Shown: piece after piece, positions 19,857 to 31,152 of the stretch
How the letters are laid out: every line of letters starts with the position of its first letter
Position numbering within the stretch: the first letter of the stretch is position 1
Origin: Vreelandella olivaria
GTDB lineage: Bacteria; Pseudomonadota; Gammaproteobacteria; Pseudomonadales; Halomonadaceae
Direction of reading: 5' to 3'
DNA length: 64,000 nt
Assembly: GCA_004295565.1 (NCBI GenBank)
Contig: AP019416.1
Span: 3,534,001-3,598,000 of the forward strand
Notes under the pieces: model-generated
Databases searched by the model: none
The model's input: only the letters and a program-made list of their open reading frames with translations
What the model was told of the DNA's origin: nothing
Program-made: the position numbers and the translations under genes

Positions 19857-19945
19857 CGATGCCCCCAGCGGCTATACTGGCGCGCTGGGAACCAAGTGCA
19901 GTCTAAAAGGCTCTTAGGAAGATACGTTTTTATGGAGGAAGGCTC

Positions 19946-20682
19946 TTGGTCAATGTTCTCGCACGACTGCCTGGCCGCTTGCTAGCAGGGATGGGGCTGA
20001 GTTTTGCTGTCTTGTGTTCCAGCGATATGGCGTTAGCAGCAGACACACTCAAAGACCCTCGTCCCTTTGAGGCACAGTACCGGCTAGAGGTTCGCGGTTG
20101 GCCTGGGGCCACTATTACCCATCGCCTCTCTAACGAAGGAAATCACTGGTTGAGCGATATGCGCTTTTCAGTCACCGTGGCACGCGGCCAGGAGTTCAGC
20201 CGTTTTTCGCTGAACAACAATGATACTCACGCGTTGCTCTATAGCAGTAGCTATTCGTTGCTCGGCGTGGGCGACAGTTATCAATTGAGCGAACGTGATA
20301 TTCCCACTTTAGACCGTCAGACGGCGCTCTTTGACCTATCGCGCCGAGCAGGTCACGAAGAGTGCACAGAGAGCGCCCCGTGCGATATTGAGTTTGTCGA
20401 TCACAAAGGGCGTGATGAGCATTTCCAATACTATGTTGAAAAGCAACGGGTAACTGATCCAGGAAGCATTGGCATGCCTGGTGACGCGTTCGAAGCACTC
20501 AACGTATCGCTCATCGATGTTGAAAAGCCTGACCGTCTTCTCCGAATCCGTTTTCATCCTGACTGGCCCGGCCTGATTCTATCGGTGGTGTACCAAAAGA
20601 GGGCAGCCGTGAAACCCAGCTGACACTGACTAACTTCAACCCAAACGGGGCGCGACGCCCTAAATGTTTTCCGGTTTATTGA
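19946..20682 (+). CDS. DUF3108-family exported protein
   Basis: Unknown-function protein of about 245 residues. The N-terminus is a signal peptide (hydrophobic run, then MALAADTL). The mature part resembles DUF3108 periplasmic proteins, with PFEAQYRLEVRGWPGATITHRL and a late VDVEKPDRLLRIRF-like segment. It uses a TTG start at 19946 with GGAGGAAGG upstream. One A lost near 20598 breaks the frame close to the end; the frame then closes at 20682, overlapping the next start, or at 20663 if one G is also missing. Probably translated together with lysO. Confidence 0.7.
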
Positions 20683-21564
20683 TCGTTCTATTACCACTTT
20701 TATTGGGCTACCTAGTTCGCGTCCGTTCCCCACAGTTACAGAACTTGATCAATCGAGCGGTTAATAGCTCGGTCTATCTTATTCTACTGTTCATGGGTAT
20801 AAGCCTTGCCGGCCTTGAGAATCTGTCTAGTCAGCTTTCACGCTTGGGCGGCAACGCCTTGCTGTTGTTTAGCATTACCACGCTGTTTAATTTAGCAGCG
20901 CTATGGTGGTTATCGCGCCGTTTAACGCTTAAGGCAGGCAACTCGCCGGTGGTCAAAGACGCTCCCACCAGCAAGCTGGCGGCCATGCAGGGGTCACTGT
21001 TATTGGTCGCCGTGGTGGCTGGGGTGTGATCACTGGCTTGCTGTTGGGGCCACACCTGGGCGAAAGGCTTTTCAACAGCGCAGATTTACTGGCCGAATGG
21101 GTACTCTATGTGCTGCTAGCGCTGATCGGCTGCCAACTGCGTAACTCCGGCATGCCACTCAAGCAGATTTTGCTTAACCGCATGGGGCTGGCGATTGCGG
21201 TGACACTGGCGCTAAGTTCCCTGCTGGCAGGTTTAGCCGCCGCCCCGCTGCTCTCGCTCAGCTGGAACGAAGGCCTGGCAATGGCATCAGGCTTTGGCTG
21301 GTACTCGCTTTCAGCCATTTTGATTGGCGACCAGCTTGGCCCATTGATGGGCGGCGTGGCGTTTTCAACGACCTGACCCGGGAACTGCTGGCGTTTATCC
21401 TGATTCCGCTGGTCATCCACCGCCACACCGCGCTGGCGATTGGCTACGGCGGCGCCACCTCCATGGATTTCACCCTGCCCGTCATTCAGCAGCACGGCGG
21501 TGTAGCCTGCGTGCCCATTGCCGTGGTCAGTGGGTTTATCCTTTCACTGCTCTCCCACCGCTAA
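20664..21564 (+). CDS. lysO: LysO-family lysine exporter (DUF340)
   Basis: Inner-membrane protein of about 301 residues matching the E. coli LysO/YbjE lysine exporter: an N-terminal half with LLLGYLVR, LILLFMGISLAGLENL, and a C-terminal half with GFGWYSLSAILIGDQLG, TRELLAFILIPL and GGATSMDFTLPVIQQ, the last two strongly conserved. Two frame breaks, a lost G near 21026 and a lost T near 21362. It starts inside the 3' end of the DUF3108 gene. Confidence 0.85.
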
Positions 21565-21673
21565 TTCTGTTTTTCTTTCGTTGTCGGGTTAGCGGTAACG
21601 GGCGCTCATTGGTTAGGATAAGCGGCATTGCTGGAGTTATAAAAACGTTTACCCCCCAGGATGCCCACTCCCC

Positions 21674-22902
21674 ATGCTCAACGGAATTTGGTTAAGCTTC
21701 TTTGTCGCTGCCTTTGCGGCCTCACTCTGGCAGTGGTTGGTCGGCGGGGACAGCGAGGTGTTTGCCCGCCTGGTGCAGTCGCTGTTCGATATGGCGAAAG
21801 TGAGCGTCGATATCATTCTGGTGCTGCTGGGCACCATGGCGCTGTGGCTGGGGTTTCTCTCGATTGCTGAAAAAGCAGGCTTGATTCGCCTGCTGGGGCG
21901 GGTGCTCGACCCGCTGTTCTGTCGCTTAATGCCTGAAGTGCCCCGCGGACACCCGGCGATGGGGCTGATCAGTATGAATTTCGCGGCGAATATCCTGGGT
22001 CTGGATAACGCCGCCACGCCGATTGGGATCAAGGCGATGCACTCGCTGCAGAGTCTTAACCCCAGCCGCGAGACCGCCAGCAATGCGCAAATTCTGTTTC
22101 TGGTGCTCAATACCTCTTCTCTCACGCTATTGCCGGTAACGATTTTTATGTATCGCGCCCAGCAAGGCGCTGCTGATCCCACGCTGGTCTTCTTACCTCT
22201 TCTGCTGGCGACAACCGCCTCCAGCCTGGCGGGGCTTTTGGCAGTGGCATTGATGCAACGCTTAAAACTCTGGCAACCCGTGGTGATGGCCTATTTAGTA
22301 GCTGCGGCTCTGGCGTTGGGACTATTGATCACCACGCTGGCGGGTATGTCCGCTCAGGCCCTGGCCGCAGCCTCTACACTGGTCGGCAACCTGACGCTCT
22401 TTAGCATCGTGATGATGTTTCTAGTGGTCGGCGCGCTGCGTGGTGTAGGGTATATGACGCCTTTATCGAAGGCGCCAAGGAGGGGTTGAGCTTTACCATT
22501 ACGCTGCTGCCTTACTTGATTGCCATGCTGGTGGCAGTGGGCGTACTACGCGCCAGCGGTGTACTAGACGCAGGCTTAGGCGGTATCCGCTGGCTAGTCG
22601 AAGGCGTTGGTTGGGACACCCGCTTTGTGGACGCCCTGCCCACCGCTTTTGTGAAACCGCTTTCCGGCAGCGGCTCCCGCGCCATGATGATTGAAACCAT
22701 GGACACCTTCGGCGTCGATAGCTTCCCTGGTCTTCTTGCAGCCACCATGCAAGGCAGTACCGAAACCACCTTTTATGTGCTGGCGGTTTACTTCGGCGCC
22801 GTGGGCATTACCCGTATTCGTCACGGTTTAGGCTGCGCCTTAATAGCAGACGCTGCGGGCATCATCACGGCCATTTTAGTGTGCTACTGGTTCTTTGGGT
22901 GA
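21674..22902 (+). CDS. Fused SpmA/SpmB-like nucleoside-recognition membrane protein
   Basis: Membrane protein of about 410 residues with two Gate (nucleoside recognition) domains. The first half, like SpmA, has NFAANILGLDNAATPIGIKAM; the second, like SpmB, has FVKPLSGSGSRAMMIETM and MQGSTETTFYVLAVYFG. In Bacillus these are separate spore-maturation proteins; in Gram-negatives the fused form has no settled role. One G lost near 22449 splits the gene between the two domains, so the fusion rests on the assumption that this is an error. A short linker and no ribosome-binding site between the halves support one gene. Confidence 0.75.
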
Positions 22903-23060
22903 ACCGGTGGTCAGTAGCTTTCGTTCATGGCGCACAGCGTCTACTTTTAGGTGGATATCTAAAGGTTTGCAGGCAGCAGACCAGTAGCCCATTAAGCAGG
23001 GTATGCGTTTAAGCAGCCGTTGCTCCCAGGTGTTAACCGCTCAAGGATGAAAGGTGAAAT

Positions 23061-23925
23061 ATGGCAGGCGCCAGCACAATGTTGATTGCGCTCGCCGCTT
23101 TTTTCTGGGGAATTTCCGGAGGAATCGCGGGCATTCTGTTAGACAGCGGTTGGGAACCGGCTGTCGTATCATTTTATCGAGGATTTGTAGGACTTCTCTT
23201 CGCGCTTGTTTGGCTACTGTTTCAGCGTCGGCATAGCGGGCTGAACAGCAGTCAGCTTTGGTTCTGGTCGGTGGTGGCTGGCCTAGGCGTGGCAGGTAAC
23301 TTCACGTTCTATTTTCTTAGTATTGAGTATGGCAATGTGGCGGTCGCGGCCACCTTGATGTACTGCGCCCCGATGTTTGTCTATCTCGTTTCATTTGCCC
23401 TTAAGCTTGAGCGCCCCACCGCAGCCAAGTGGCTGTCCATCGCAATGGTAATGGTGGGGTGGTACTGTTAACCAAGCTCTATGCCATTGGCGCCAGCGAG
23501 CTATCGCTCATTGGCGTAGGTGCGGGTCTGCTTGCCGGACTCTCTTATGCGTTGTTCATTTTTGGCTTTAAGTATGCAGCCCCCATGGCAGCCCATCCGC
23601 CATTCTCATGATTGCCTTCACCGTATTAGCAATAACGCTGCTGCTACCAGCGGATATTCCCCAGGTGATCCGCGTTATTAATGCCCCGGAGCTGCCGCTG
23701 TTTGTAGCGCTGGGCATTTTGGGCGCGGGCCTCTCATTCCTGCTTTATGTGGTCGGCATTAAACATGCGGCGCCAGCGTTAGCCTCCATGGTGGCCATGG
23801 TGGAGCCGGTCACCGCTACCCTGTTTGGGGTAGCGGTGTTAAACGAAAGCCTGGGCGTTATACAAATGGTAGGCATGGGGATCATATTGATCACCGTCAC
23901 CGCGTTGAGCGTTTCCTCCCGCTAA
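23061..23925 (+). CDS. EamA-family (DMT) transporter
   Basis: Ten-helix drug/metabolite transporter of about 289 residues with two EamA repeats (FFWGISGGIAG at the start; GILGAGLSFLLYVVGIKHA and AMVEPVTATLFGVAVLNE in the second). Two one-base losses break it: a G near 23458 (after MVMVG) and a C near 23580 (KYAAP). AAAGGTG precedes the ATG. Substrate unknown. Convergent with ansA, 5 bp apart. Confidence 0.85.
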
Positions 23926-23930
23926 TGGGA

Positions 23931-24943
23931 TTAGCGGCTACACTCACCGCGCATGGATGCACTCAGTGCCTTGCGCAGCGCTGGCCCCACCAACCCTTGC
24001 CCAATTAACACCGTGAGCTTCGCGATGGCGGCTTCCAGAGTGATATCGCTGCTGGCAATCACCCCCGCTTGATTAAGTGCTGCACCGCTGGCGTAGGCGC
24101 CTTGCACTACCTCGCCTTGGGCACACTGGGTGACGTTAAGCAGCGCGACGCCTCGCTCGTTAGCCGTCTTCAAGGCATTAAGCAGTTCGCCTTCAAAGCT
24201 AAGCGGGTTGCCAACCCCGTAGCTATACAGCACCAGCCCTTTCAGCGTTTTATCCTCCAGCAGCGCCTTGGCACGGCGCAGCGACATCCCTGGATGCAGC
24301 GGCAATACCGCTACCGCTTCATGGTTCACTTCAATAGGCGCAAAGTTGGGTAATCCGCTCAGGAGCGCCGAGGGTTGGGGAAAACTAATGCCAATGCCCA
24401 GCTTGGCAAGCCAGGGGAAATTGGGTGAGTCGAAAGCATCTAAGCCTTGTGCGCGCACCTTACGAGCCCGGTTTCCACGCAACAGCCGATCGTGAAACGC
24501 CAGGGTAACTTCGCAGGTGTCGCGGGGTGAGCTGCAAGCTGCAGCGCGCTGACCACATTGTTCAGCGCGTCGCTTCTTGGCTCACACAATGGAATTTGGG
24601 AGCCGGTAAAGATCACCGGCTTGTTCAACGTACCGAGCATAAACGAAAGCGCCGCGGCGCTGTAAGCCATGGTATCGGTGCCATGAAGCACGACAAAGGC
24701 ATCATAAGCCTGCCAGTGCGTCTCCAATGCTGCCACCAAACGATTCCACGCCTCAGGCATTAACTCGGCGCTATCAATCAGCGGCTGCATCTCAATCACA
24801 TCAAACGCTGGCAGCCGGTAAGGGTCACCCAGCGCCAGATGCGCCGCCAGGCGTTCGGCCAGCCCCGCGCAGGGTATATAACCTTGTGGCGATGGCCGCA
24901 TACCAATCGTCCCACCGGTATAGAGCATCAGTACGCGGGGCAT
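23931..24943 (-). CDS. ansA: Type I (cytoplasmic) L-asparaginase
   Basis: Hydrolyses asparagine to aspartate and ammonia. About 338 residues with no signal peptide. Both active-site threonine motifs are present: YTGGTIGM at the N-terminus and LHGTDTMAYSAAALSFML. Other conserved segments are IFTGSQIPLCEPRSDALNN and LYSYGVGN. A C missing from the run near 24525 breaks it (LAAHPRDTCEV expected). No ribosome-binding site is obvious beyond GAGAGG near the start. Confidence 0.9.
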
Positions 24944-24981
24944 GGCGCTCCTCTCCTTATCAGTACAATCCAGGTAACTGC

Positions 24982-26441
24982 TTACTTCGCAGGCGAGCCT
25001 TCCAGGCGCTGTTTTAACGCTTCAGCCTCTTCGGGCTCTAGCTCCCAGGCTTTTGGATCCAGGTCGAGATCGGGATGCTGGTTGGCATCAAAAATCGGCT
25101 GTTTGATGCCCTGCCGACGCTGCACATCGAAGTCTTTCAAAATGCGCAGACCGCACTTGAACAGCATGATCAACGCGATCAGGTTGACCACCGCCAGCAG
25201 ACCCATGGTGACATCAGCAAAGCCAAATACGGTGCCCAAATCGGTGGTCGCGCCCCAGCACACCAGTAGTACAATGGCGACGCGGAAAGCGTTAAACAGG
25301 TTCTGGTTGTCGCGGCTGAAGAAGTTAAGGCTGTTCTCGCCCAGGTAGTAGTTATAGAGAATGGTACTGAAAGCAAACAGCAACAGCGCCAGGCTAACAA
25401 AGGTGCGCCCCATTCGCCCACATGATCAGCCAGTGCTGCCTGTGTCAGAGCGATACCCTCAACGCCAGCACCCGCAGTGGGATCATAAGCACCACTAAGC
25501 AGAATCAAAAACGCCGTGGCCGAACAGATAATTACGGTATCGATAAAGACTGAGAATGCCTGCACGATGCCTTGGTTGGCCGGGTGTGGCACGTAGGCCA
25601 CTGCCGCCACATTGGGCGCACTGCCCAGGCCCGCTTCGTTAGAGAACAGACCACGCTTCAGGCCCATCATGATCGCCGCGCCAATACCGCCACCGATTAG
25701 CGGCTCAAGGCCGAAGGCACTCTTTACAATCAGCGCAATCACGCCAGGGATTTCGGTAATATTCATGGCGATAACCAGCAGCGCAATGGCGATATAGCTC
25801 ACCGCCATAAAGGGCACGAGAAACTCAGATATACGCGCAATACGCTTGATGCCGCCGAAAATAATCAGCCCGACCAGCATGGCCAGAGCTATGCCGCTAT
25901 ACAGCACCGGCACGCCGAAAGCATCGCCGAAAGAGGTTGCCACCGCATAGGATTGCAGCGCGGTAAAAGCAAAACCGAAGGTCAACAGTAACAGTACCGA
26001 ATAAAAGCCGCTAGCCAGCGCCACTGTTTTCCCAGCCCTTTAACAATGTAGTACGCAGGGCCGCCGCGGTAAGTGCCGTCGCCTTCGGCCTCTTTATAGG
26101 TCTGCGCCAGGGTGCACTCCAAAAAGCTGGTAGCCATACCCATCAAACCCACCAGCCACATCCAGAAAATCGCCCCTGGATACCCAGCGTAATCGCCACC
26201 GCTACACCGGCGATGTTGCCGCCACCGACACGCCCGGCCACCGAAAGCACCAGCGCCTGGAACGAGCTTAAATGGCCGTGTTTATTACGCTTAAAGGCTT
26301 GACCGGAACCGAGGATACGAAACATCTCACCAAAATAGCGAAACTGCACAAAGCGGGATGCAACGGTAAAACCGATGCCAACGCCCACCAGCAGCACTAG
26401 CAGAACCTTCCCCACAGGAGGTCATTGAGCATATCGAGCAT
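24982..26441 (-). CDS. Alanine/glycine:cation symporter (AGCS)
   Basis: Sodium-coupled alanine or glycine importer of about 487 residues. Family signatures are GRVGGGNIAGVAVAI, YRGGPAYYIVKGL, GLKRGLFSNEAGLGSAPNVAA and LFAFSTILYNYYLGE. The C-terminal cytoplasmic tail is acidic. Four one-base losses break the frame, near 26410, 26178, 26032 and 25413, each rejoined by one added base. It begins MLDMLNDLLWG at 26441 with GGAGAG upstream. It lies directly upstream of ansA on the same strand. Confidence 0.88.
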
Positions 26442-26773
26442 GTGATTCTCTCCGCGTTTTTGTATTAGCGTTATGTTGGAATTCGCGTCGTTGCTATCGC
26501 GCGTTTGGAATTCGCGCCGCGGAGAACGTTTTACCAAGCATGGGGCAGGATTAAATTTGGCGCAGCGTTGCAGTTGTATGCAGTGACTGCATCAATGAGT
26601 GCACCAGAGTGCATCAGGCATGTGGATTCCGGAGAGCTGCCCGGGGTGGTGACTGTTAGTGATAACCATTGGTAAGAATGCGCAGCGACTACCTGATTGT
26701 GTTATTTATACTCGCCTGAAATGATGCTTTAATAGATGCAAAGCAGCATCAAAAACGATGCGAGGATTAAATC
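26442..26773. other. Intergenic region with 12-bp direct repeats
   Basis: About 330 bp between the divergent symporter and vapBC. It holds a perfect direct repeat TTGGAATTCGCG at 26476-26487 and 26505-26516, spaced 29 bp apart on the symporter side, possibly a regulator site. I looked for a glycine riboswitch ahead of the symporter and saw none. Confidence 0.45.
26721..26748 (+). promoter_or_regulatory. Candidate vapBC operator
   Basis: GATGCT and AGCATC form an inverted pair around TTAATAGATGC, with further GATGC copies up to the antitoxin start. The position just before the vapB ribosome-binding site fits autoregulation by the antitoxin, as is usual for VapBC. Confidence 0.4.
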
Positions 26774-26983
26774 ATGCGCACCACTGTTACCATTGACGAT
26801 GAGCTGTACGAGCAAGCATTGGCGTTTGCCGAGCCGGGAATGGATAAACCATCAGACCTCTTTCGCGAGGCTATGAAGACCTATGTCCGCATACAAGCCG
26901 GTCGGCGCCTTGCCGCCTTAGGCGGGACTGCACCAGAGATGCCCGACATACCCCGACGTCGCGATGAGCCCTCAACGCAATGA
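26774..26983 (+). CDS. vapB: VapB-type ribbon-helix-helix antitoxin
   Basis: Antitoxin of 69 residues. The N-terminal RTTVTIDDELYEQALAFA is a ribbon-helix-helix strand-helix of the VapB/DUF2191 kind, and the short charged tail would wrap the toxin. GAGGA precedes the ATG. The stop overlaps the toxin start by 4 bp, which couples their translation. Confidence 0.85.
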   Translation: MRTTVTIDDELYEQALAFAEPGMDKPSDLFREAMKTYVRIQAGRRLAALGGTAPEMPDIPRRRDEPSTQ

Positions 26984-27360
26984 GCGTGCTAGTCGACACA
27001 TCGGTCTGGGTGGATCATTTCAGAAAACGAAACGATACCCTGGTCGAATTGATCGAAAAGGATCTTGTACTGAACCACCCCATGGTGTTGGTTGAATTAG
27101 CCTGCGGGACACCTCCTTCCCCACGCACTCAAACACTAGAGAGTGTTGCCCTCTTGCGGTCATGCCATCAGGCTAGCTTGTCGGAGGTGATGGATTTCAT
27201 CGAACGCGAAAAGCTCTATGGCCTGGGATGCGGTTTAGTCGATATGTGCTTGCTTGCCTCCACACTCATCACCCCCGATACGCAGCTATGGACACTGGAT
27301 AGGCGTCTTGCGGATATGGCGGGAAAATTCGCTGCGGCCTACCATGGGTCTGTGCATTGA
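26980..27360 (+). CDS. vapC: VapC-type PIN-domain ribonuclease toxin
   Basis: PIN nuclease of 126 residues, predicted to cleave tRNA or rRNA when freed from VapB. Acidic active-site residues are visible: Asp6 in VLVDTSVWVDHF, Glu in MVLVELACG, Asp in GLVDMCLLAS and Asp in LWTLDRRLA. Intact; overlaps vapB by 4 bp. Confidence 0.9.
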   Translation: MSVLVDTSVWVDHFRKRNDTLVELIEKDLVLNHPMVLVELACGTPPSPRTQTLESVALLRSCHQASLSEVMDFIEREKLYGLGCGLVDMCLLASTLITPDTQLWTLDRRLADMAGKFAAAYHGSVH

Positions 27361-27421
27361 GCAATGAGCCAGAGGGCCGTTATTTGCACTCACTTTCTCA
27401 CTGGATGCATCAGGTGAACCG

Positions 27422-27635
27422 TCAGATTTTCTCGGCAATGCGATGGGCTAACTTATGAATAAAGGGGCCGCTGATAAAGGCGATGATCCCAGCGGCAGGC
27501 CAAGCAAGGAGCCATGCATGCATCCAAATAGCCACAAAATCGGGATGAGCGCCGATATTCACGTAAGTCACCCACGCCGACATAATCAGCGAGTGTGAAA
27601 GACATCAGTAGCGCGAAAATAATTCTGTGTTTCAT
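27422..27635 (-). CDS. DUF2798-family small membrane protein
   Basis: About 71 residues with two hydrophobic segments; the family segment includes FVAIWMHAWLLAWPAAG and a C-terminal HKLAHRI. It starts MKHRIIFALLMSF. The frame breaks near 27590 (one base extra or two lost). Function unknown. Divergent from the LysR gene. Confidence 0.65.
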
Positions 27636-27736
27636 GGGGTGTCCTTAAAAGCATTATTTACCTGGGACAAGGCTACCAAATACCCATTACGGTAATATAT
27701 GCCAATATATAAGAAACCATTTTACAGAATTGCAAA

Positions 27737-28638
27737 ATGCGCAAACCTTCTCTGGATGACCTAAATATCTTTATTGTGGCCGCTAATCAACGCAGCCTTA
27801 CAGCAGCGGCAGCAACACTGAAGATGACTATTGCCACGGTGTCACGGCGGATTAGCGCGCTAGAAGCAACCCTAGGCGTGGAGCTGCTCTATCGCTCAAC
27901 CAAGGGGTTAACGTTGACGCCCCACGGTGAGTCCTACTACCGCGAGTGCGAGGAGTTAGTGCTTGCGCTGGATCAGCGCATTTTGGATCTGGATCAGACG
28001 CTGCATAGCCTGAGTGGGCCGTTGAAGATTATGGCGCCCGTCAACCTGGGCAGCGGGCCACTAGATGCGTTTTGGCGTCACTTTATTGATCGCTACCCTG
28101 AGATCGCGCTGACGATCGAGCTCGATAACAACGTGGTCGATATTCGCGACCATCAGGCGGATATTGCGCTTCGCTCCGGGCCACAAAAGATTCAACCCTG
28201 ATCCAGAAATACCTAGGCTATATAGAGCCGATTTTGGTGGCGTCAGCGACGATGAAGCATCCTTTGCCCGAGACAGTGGAGGAACTACAGACGTGTCCGA
28301 GTGTGGCGGCCAAAATGTTTAGCGATTGGCAGCTGTTCCACCAAGAGGGTCATAAGCACGATTGTCACAAGAGTCATCTTCACATTAGTAACGACATGAA
28401 TATTGTGCTCAACCTCACTAAATCGGGCGCTGGCGTCGCCTTGATGCCCGCCAGCATGGTGGCAAATAGCTTACAAACGGGAGAGTTAATACGAGCCCTC
28501 CCTGAGTGGCAGGGACGCCATAGAGAGATCTACTTGGTATGGCCCTACCGACGCAGCCTGTCAGCGCGGGCAAAGGCATTTCGCAGCGAGTTAATCGAAT
28601 TTCTCAGCCACCAAAGCTGGTTCCACTCTGCTGGTTAG
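27737..28638 (+). CDS. LysR-family transcriptional regulator
   Basis: About 301 residues: N-terminal winged helix (DLNIFIVAANQRSLTAAAATL, then TVSRRISALEATLGVELLYR) and a periplasmic-binding-like effector domain. One A missing from the run near 28191 (after RSGPQK) splits it in the effector domain. Its target may be the divergent DUF2798 gene 100 bp away. Effector unknown. Confidence 0.85.
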
Positions 28639-28675
28639 GCTTTCCGTTCGGAACAGACCGGCTGTATAGACCTAG

Positions 28676-28703
28676 CTCTGCTGGCCCCTTAACGCCAGCA
28701 GAG
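28676..28703. terminator. Hairpin between convergent genes
   Basis: Perfect 10-bp stem CTCTGCTGGC / GCCAGCAGAG with an 8-base loop, located between the ends of the LysR and OsmC-YcaO genes. No T-run follows on either side, so its efficiency as a terminator is uncertain. Confidence 0.5.
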
Positions 28704-28727
28704 ATCTATCACCATTTTGGATAATGC

Positions 28728-30910
28728 TTAAATACCCTCTTTAACCGCCCGTGCCGCGTGGAGCTTCTTATAGCTTTCGATCAAGCGCTGGTGGCGCTCC
28801 AACCCATCCAGTTGCATGTTGGTAGGCGTCAATCCGTGGAAGCGCACTTCGCCGCTTACGGAGCCTACGACCGCCGCCATGGTTGTCTCTCCGAACATGC
28901 GTTGGAAGTTGTGCAGGTAATCACCCAATTCGAGTTCATCATCCAGGACGATTTCTAGCACCGCGTTCACTGCCTGGTAGAACAAGCCACGCTCGACGGT
29001 GTTGTCGTTGTACTGCAGGAACATCTGCACGCAGTCCAGTGCCTCTTCATGGCGCTCCAGCGCCAGGTAGACCAGCAACTTCAGTTCCAGAATGGTCAGC
29101 TGGCCCCACTCAGTGTTTTCATCAAACTCGATACCAATCAGGGTGATGATATCGGCGTGGTCATCCATCTGGCTCTCTTCCAGCCGCTCGACCAGGTCGG
29201 TGAGCTGGTCGTCATCAAGACGGTGCAGGTTGAGAATATCTTCGCGGTAATCCAGCGCCTTATTGGTGTTATCCCAGATCAAATCCTCGATCGGATACAC
29301 CTCGGAGTAGCCCGGCACCAGAATGCGGCACACCGGCGCGCCCAGGTCTTCATGGACAGCCATATAGACTTCGGCACCCAGCTCTTCAAAGATACCAAAC
29401 AGTGTCTCGGCTTCTTCCTCGTTGCTGCCGGAGAAGTCCCACTCGCTGAACTCAAAATCAGGCTTGGCGCTAAAGAAGCGCCAGGAAACCACGCCCACCG
29501 AGTCGATAAAGTGCTCAACAAAGTTATTGGGCTCGGCAACCGTTTGCGAATTAAAGGTGGGCAGCGGCAGATCATTCAAGCCCTCGAAGCTGCGGCCTTG
29601 GAGCAGCTCGGTCAAGCTGCGCTCAAGCGCCACTTCAAAGCTTGGGTGGGCGCCAAAGGAAGCAAACACGCCGCCGGTGCGCGGGTTCATCAAGGTCACG
29701 CACATGACCGGGAACTGCCCGCCCATGGAGGCATCTTTCACCAGCACCGGGAAGCCCTGGGCTTCCAAAGCGTTGATGCCTTCGACAATGCTGGGGTATT
29801 TCGCCAGCACGTCTTGGGGTACATCCGGCAGGGTTAACTCCTGCTCGAGGATTTCCCGTTTGACCGCCCGCTCGAAGATTTCCGAGAGGCACTGTACTTG
29901 GGCTTCCACCAGGGTATTGCCCGCGCTCATGCCGTTACTTAGGAACAGGTTTTCGATCAGGTTGGAGGGGAAGTAGATCGTTTCGCCATCGGATTGGCGC
30001 ACAAAAGGCAGCGAAACAATGCCCCGATCTTCACGACCCGAATTGGTATCGATTAGGTTTGAGCCGCACAGCTCGCCTTCCGGGTTATAGATTGCCAGAC
30101 AGTGCTCGTCGAGTATTTCCACAGGCAGTTCGTCGTTCGGGCCCGGCTGAAACCACTTCTCATTGGGGTAGTGAACAAAGTCGCTGTTCGCGATCTCTTC
30201 GCCTAAGAACTGGTCGTTATAGAAGAAGTTGCAGCTCAGGCGTTCGATAAACTCGCCCAGCGCCGAACAGAGCGCACTCTCTTTGGTGGCGCCTTTGCCG
30301 TTGGTAAAGCACATCGGTGAAGCCGCATCGCGAATATGCAGCGACCACACGTGAGGCACGATATTGCGCCAGGAAGCGATCTCAATCTTCATTCCCAGGT
30401 CGGCAAGGATCGCGCTCATATTGGCAATGGTCTGCTCCAGCGGCAGGTCTTTGCCCTCAATATAGGTATGGCTGCCTTCCGGCGCGCCCATCAGCAAAGC
30501 CTGGGCGTCTTCGTCGATATTCTCGACCACTTCGATCTGGAACTCGGGGCCAGTCTGGACGACTTTCTTCACCGTGCAGCGATCAATGGAGCGCAGCATG
30601 CCCTGGCGATCTTTTCCGAGATATCCTCCGGCAGCTCGACCTGGATTTTAAAAATCTGCTTATAGCGGTTTTCCGGGTCGACGATGTTGTTTTGCGACAG
30701 GCGGATGTTCTCGGTGGGAATATTGCGTGCGTTGCAGTACACCTTGACGAAATAGGCGGCGCACATGGCCGATGATGCCAGGAAGTAATCGAACGGGCCA
30801 GGCGCCGAGCCGTCGCCCTTATAGCGAATCGGCTGGTCGGATATGACCGTAAAATCGTCGAACTTAGCCTCCAGGCGGAGGTTGTCGAGATAGTTAACTT
30901 TGATTTCCAT
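28728..30910 (-). CDS. OsmC-YcaO fusion protein
   Basis: About 728 residues. Residues 1 to about 130 form an OsmC-like domain (KGDGSAPGPFDYFLASSAMCAAYF). A YcaO domain follows, with ATP-site segments CSALGEFIERLSC and CLSEIFERAVKREI, then an acidic C-terminal region. YcaO proteins activate amide bonds with ATP; E. coli YcaO supports RimO-dependent methylthiolation of ribosomal protein S12. The OsmC part could handle peroxides or acyl thiols, but its role here is unknown. One A lost near 30598 separates the domains in the raw frame; the conserved order in related genera supports one protein. No radical-SAM partner or peptide-precursor gene lies nearby, which argues against a RiPP cluster. Confidence 0.85.
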
Positions 30911-31152
30911 GAGCGGGCGTCCGGGGTAATGAGTGTGCCTGAGCTGTTAAATACTTAAGCTGATAGGCGAATGGCAGCCATTATCCAGTTTTTCACCCGC
31001 TTCGTCTTGGGCAGTCTTCGGAGTCTGCCTATCCCATGTGGAGTATCTCAATGAGGCGGCGGCTAGTTTTTCGAAAAATTCGAATATATCATTTATGCTG
31101 TGCATGATAACAACCGTCAGTATCTCTAGAGTATGGCCACAGGAGAAGAGAA

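Noticed and set aside
26442-26773. Glycine riboswitch ahead of the AGCS symporter
   Set aside because: The conserved aptamer segments were looked for on the minus strand and not found.
29049-29837. Plus-strand open frame of 262 codons
   Set aside because: Antisense shadow of the YcaO domain; no recognisable motif and no ribosome-binding site.
28728-30910. RiPP biosynthetic cluster around the YcaO protein
   Set aside because: No precursor peptide, dehydrogenase, protease or exporter gene lies nearby, and the OsmC fusion marks a housekeeping subgroup.
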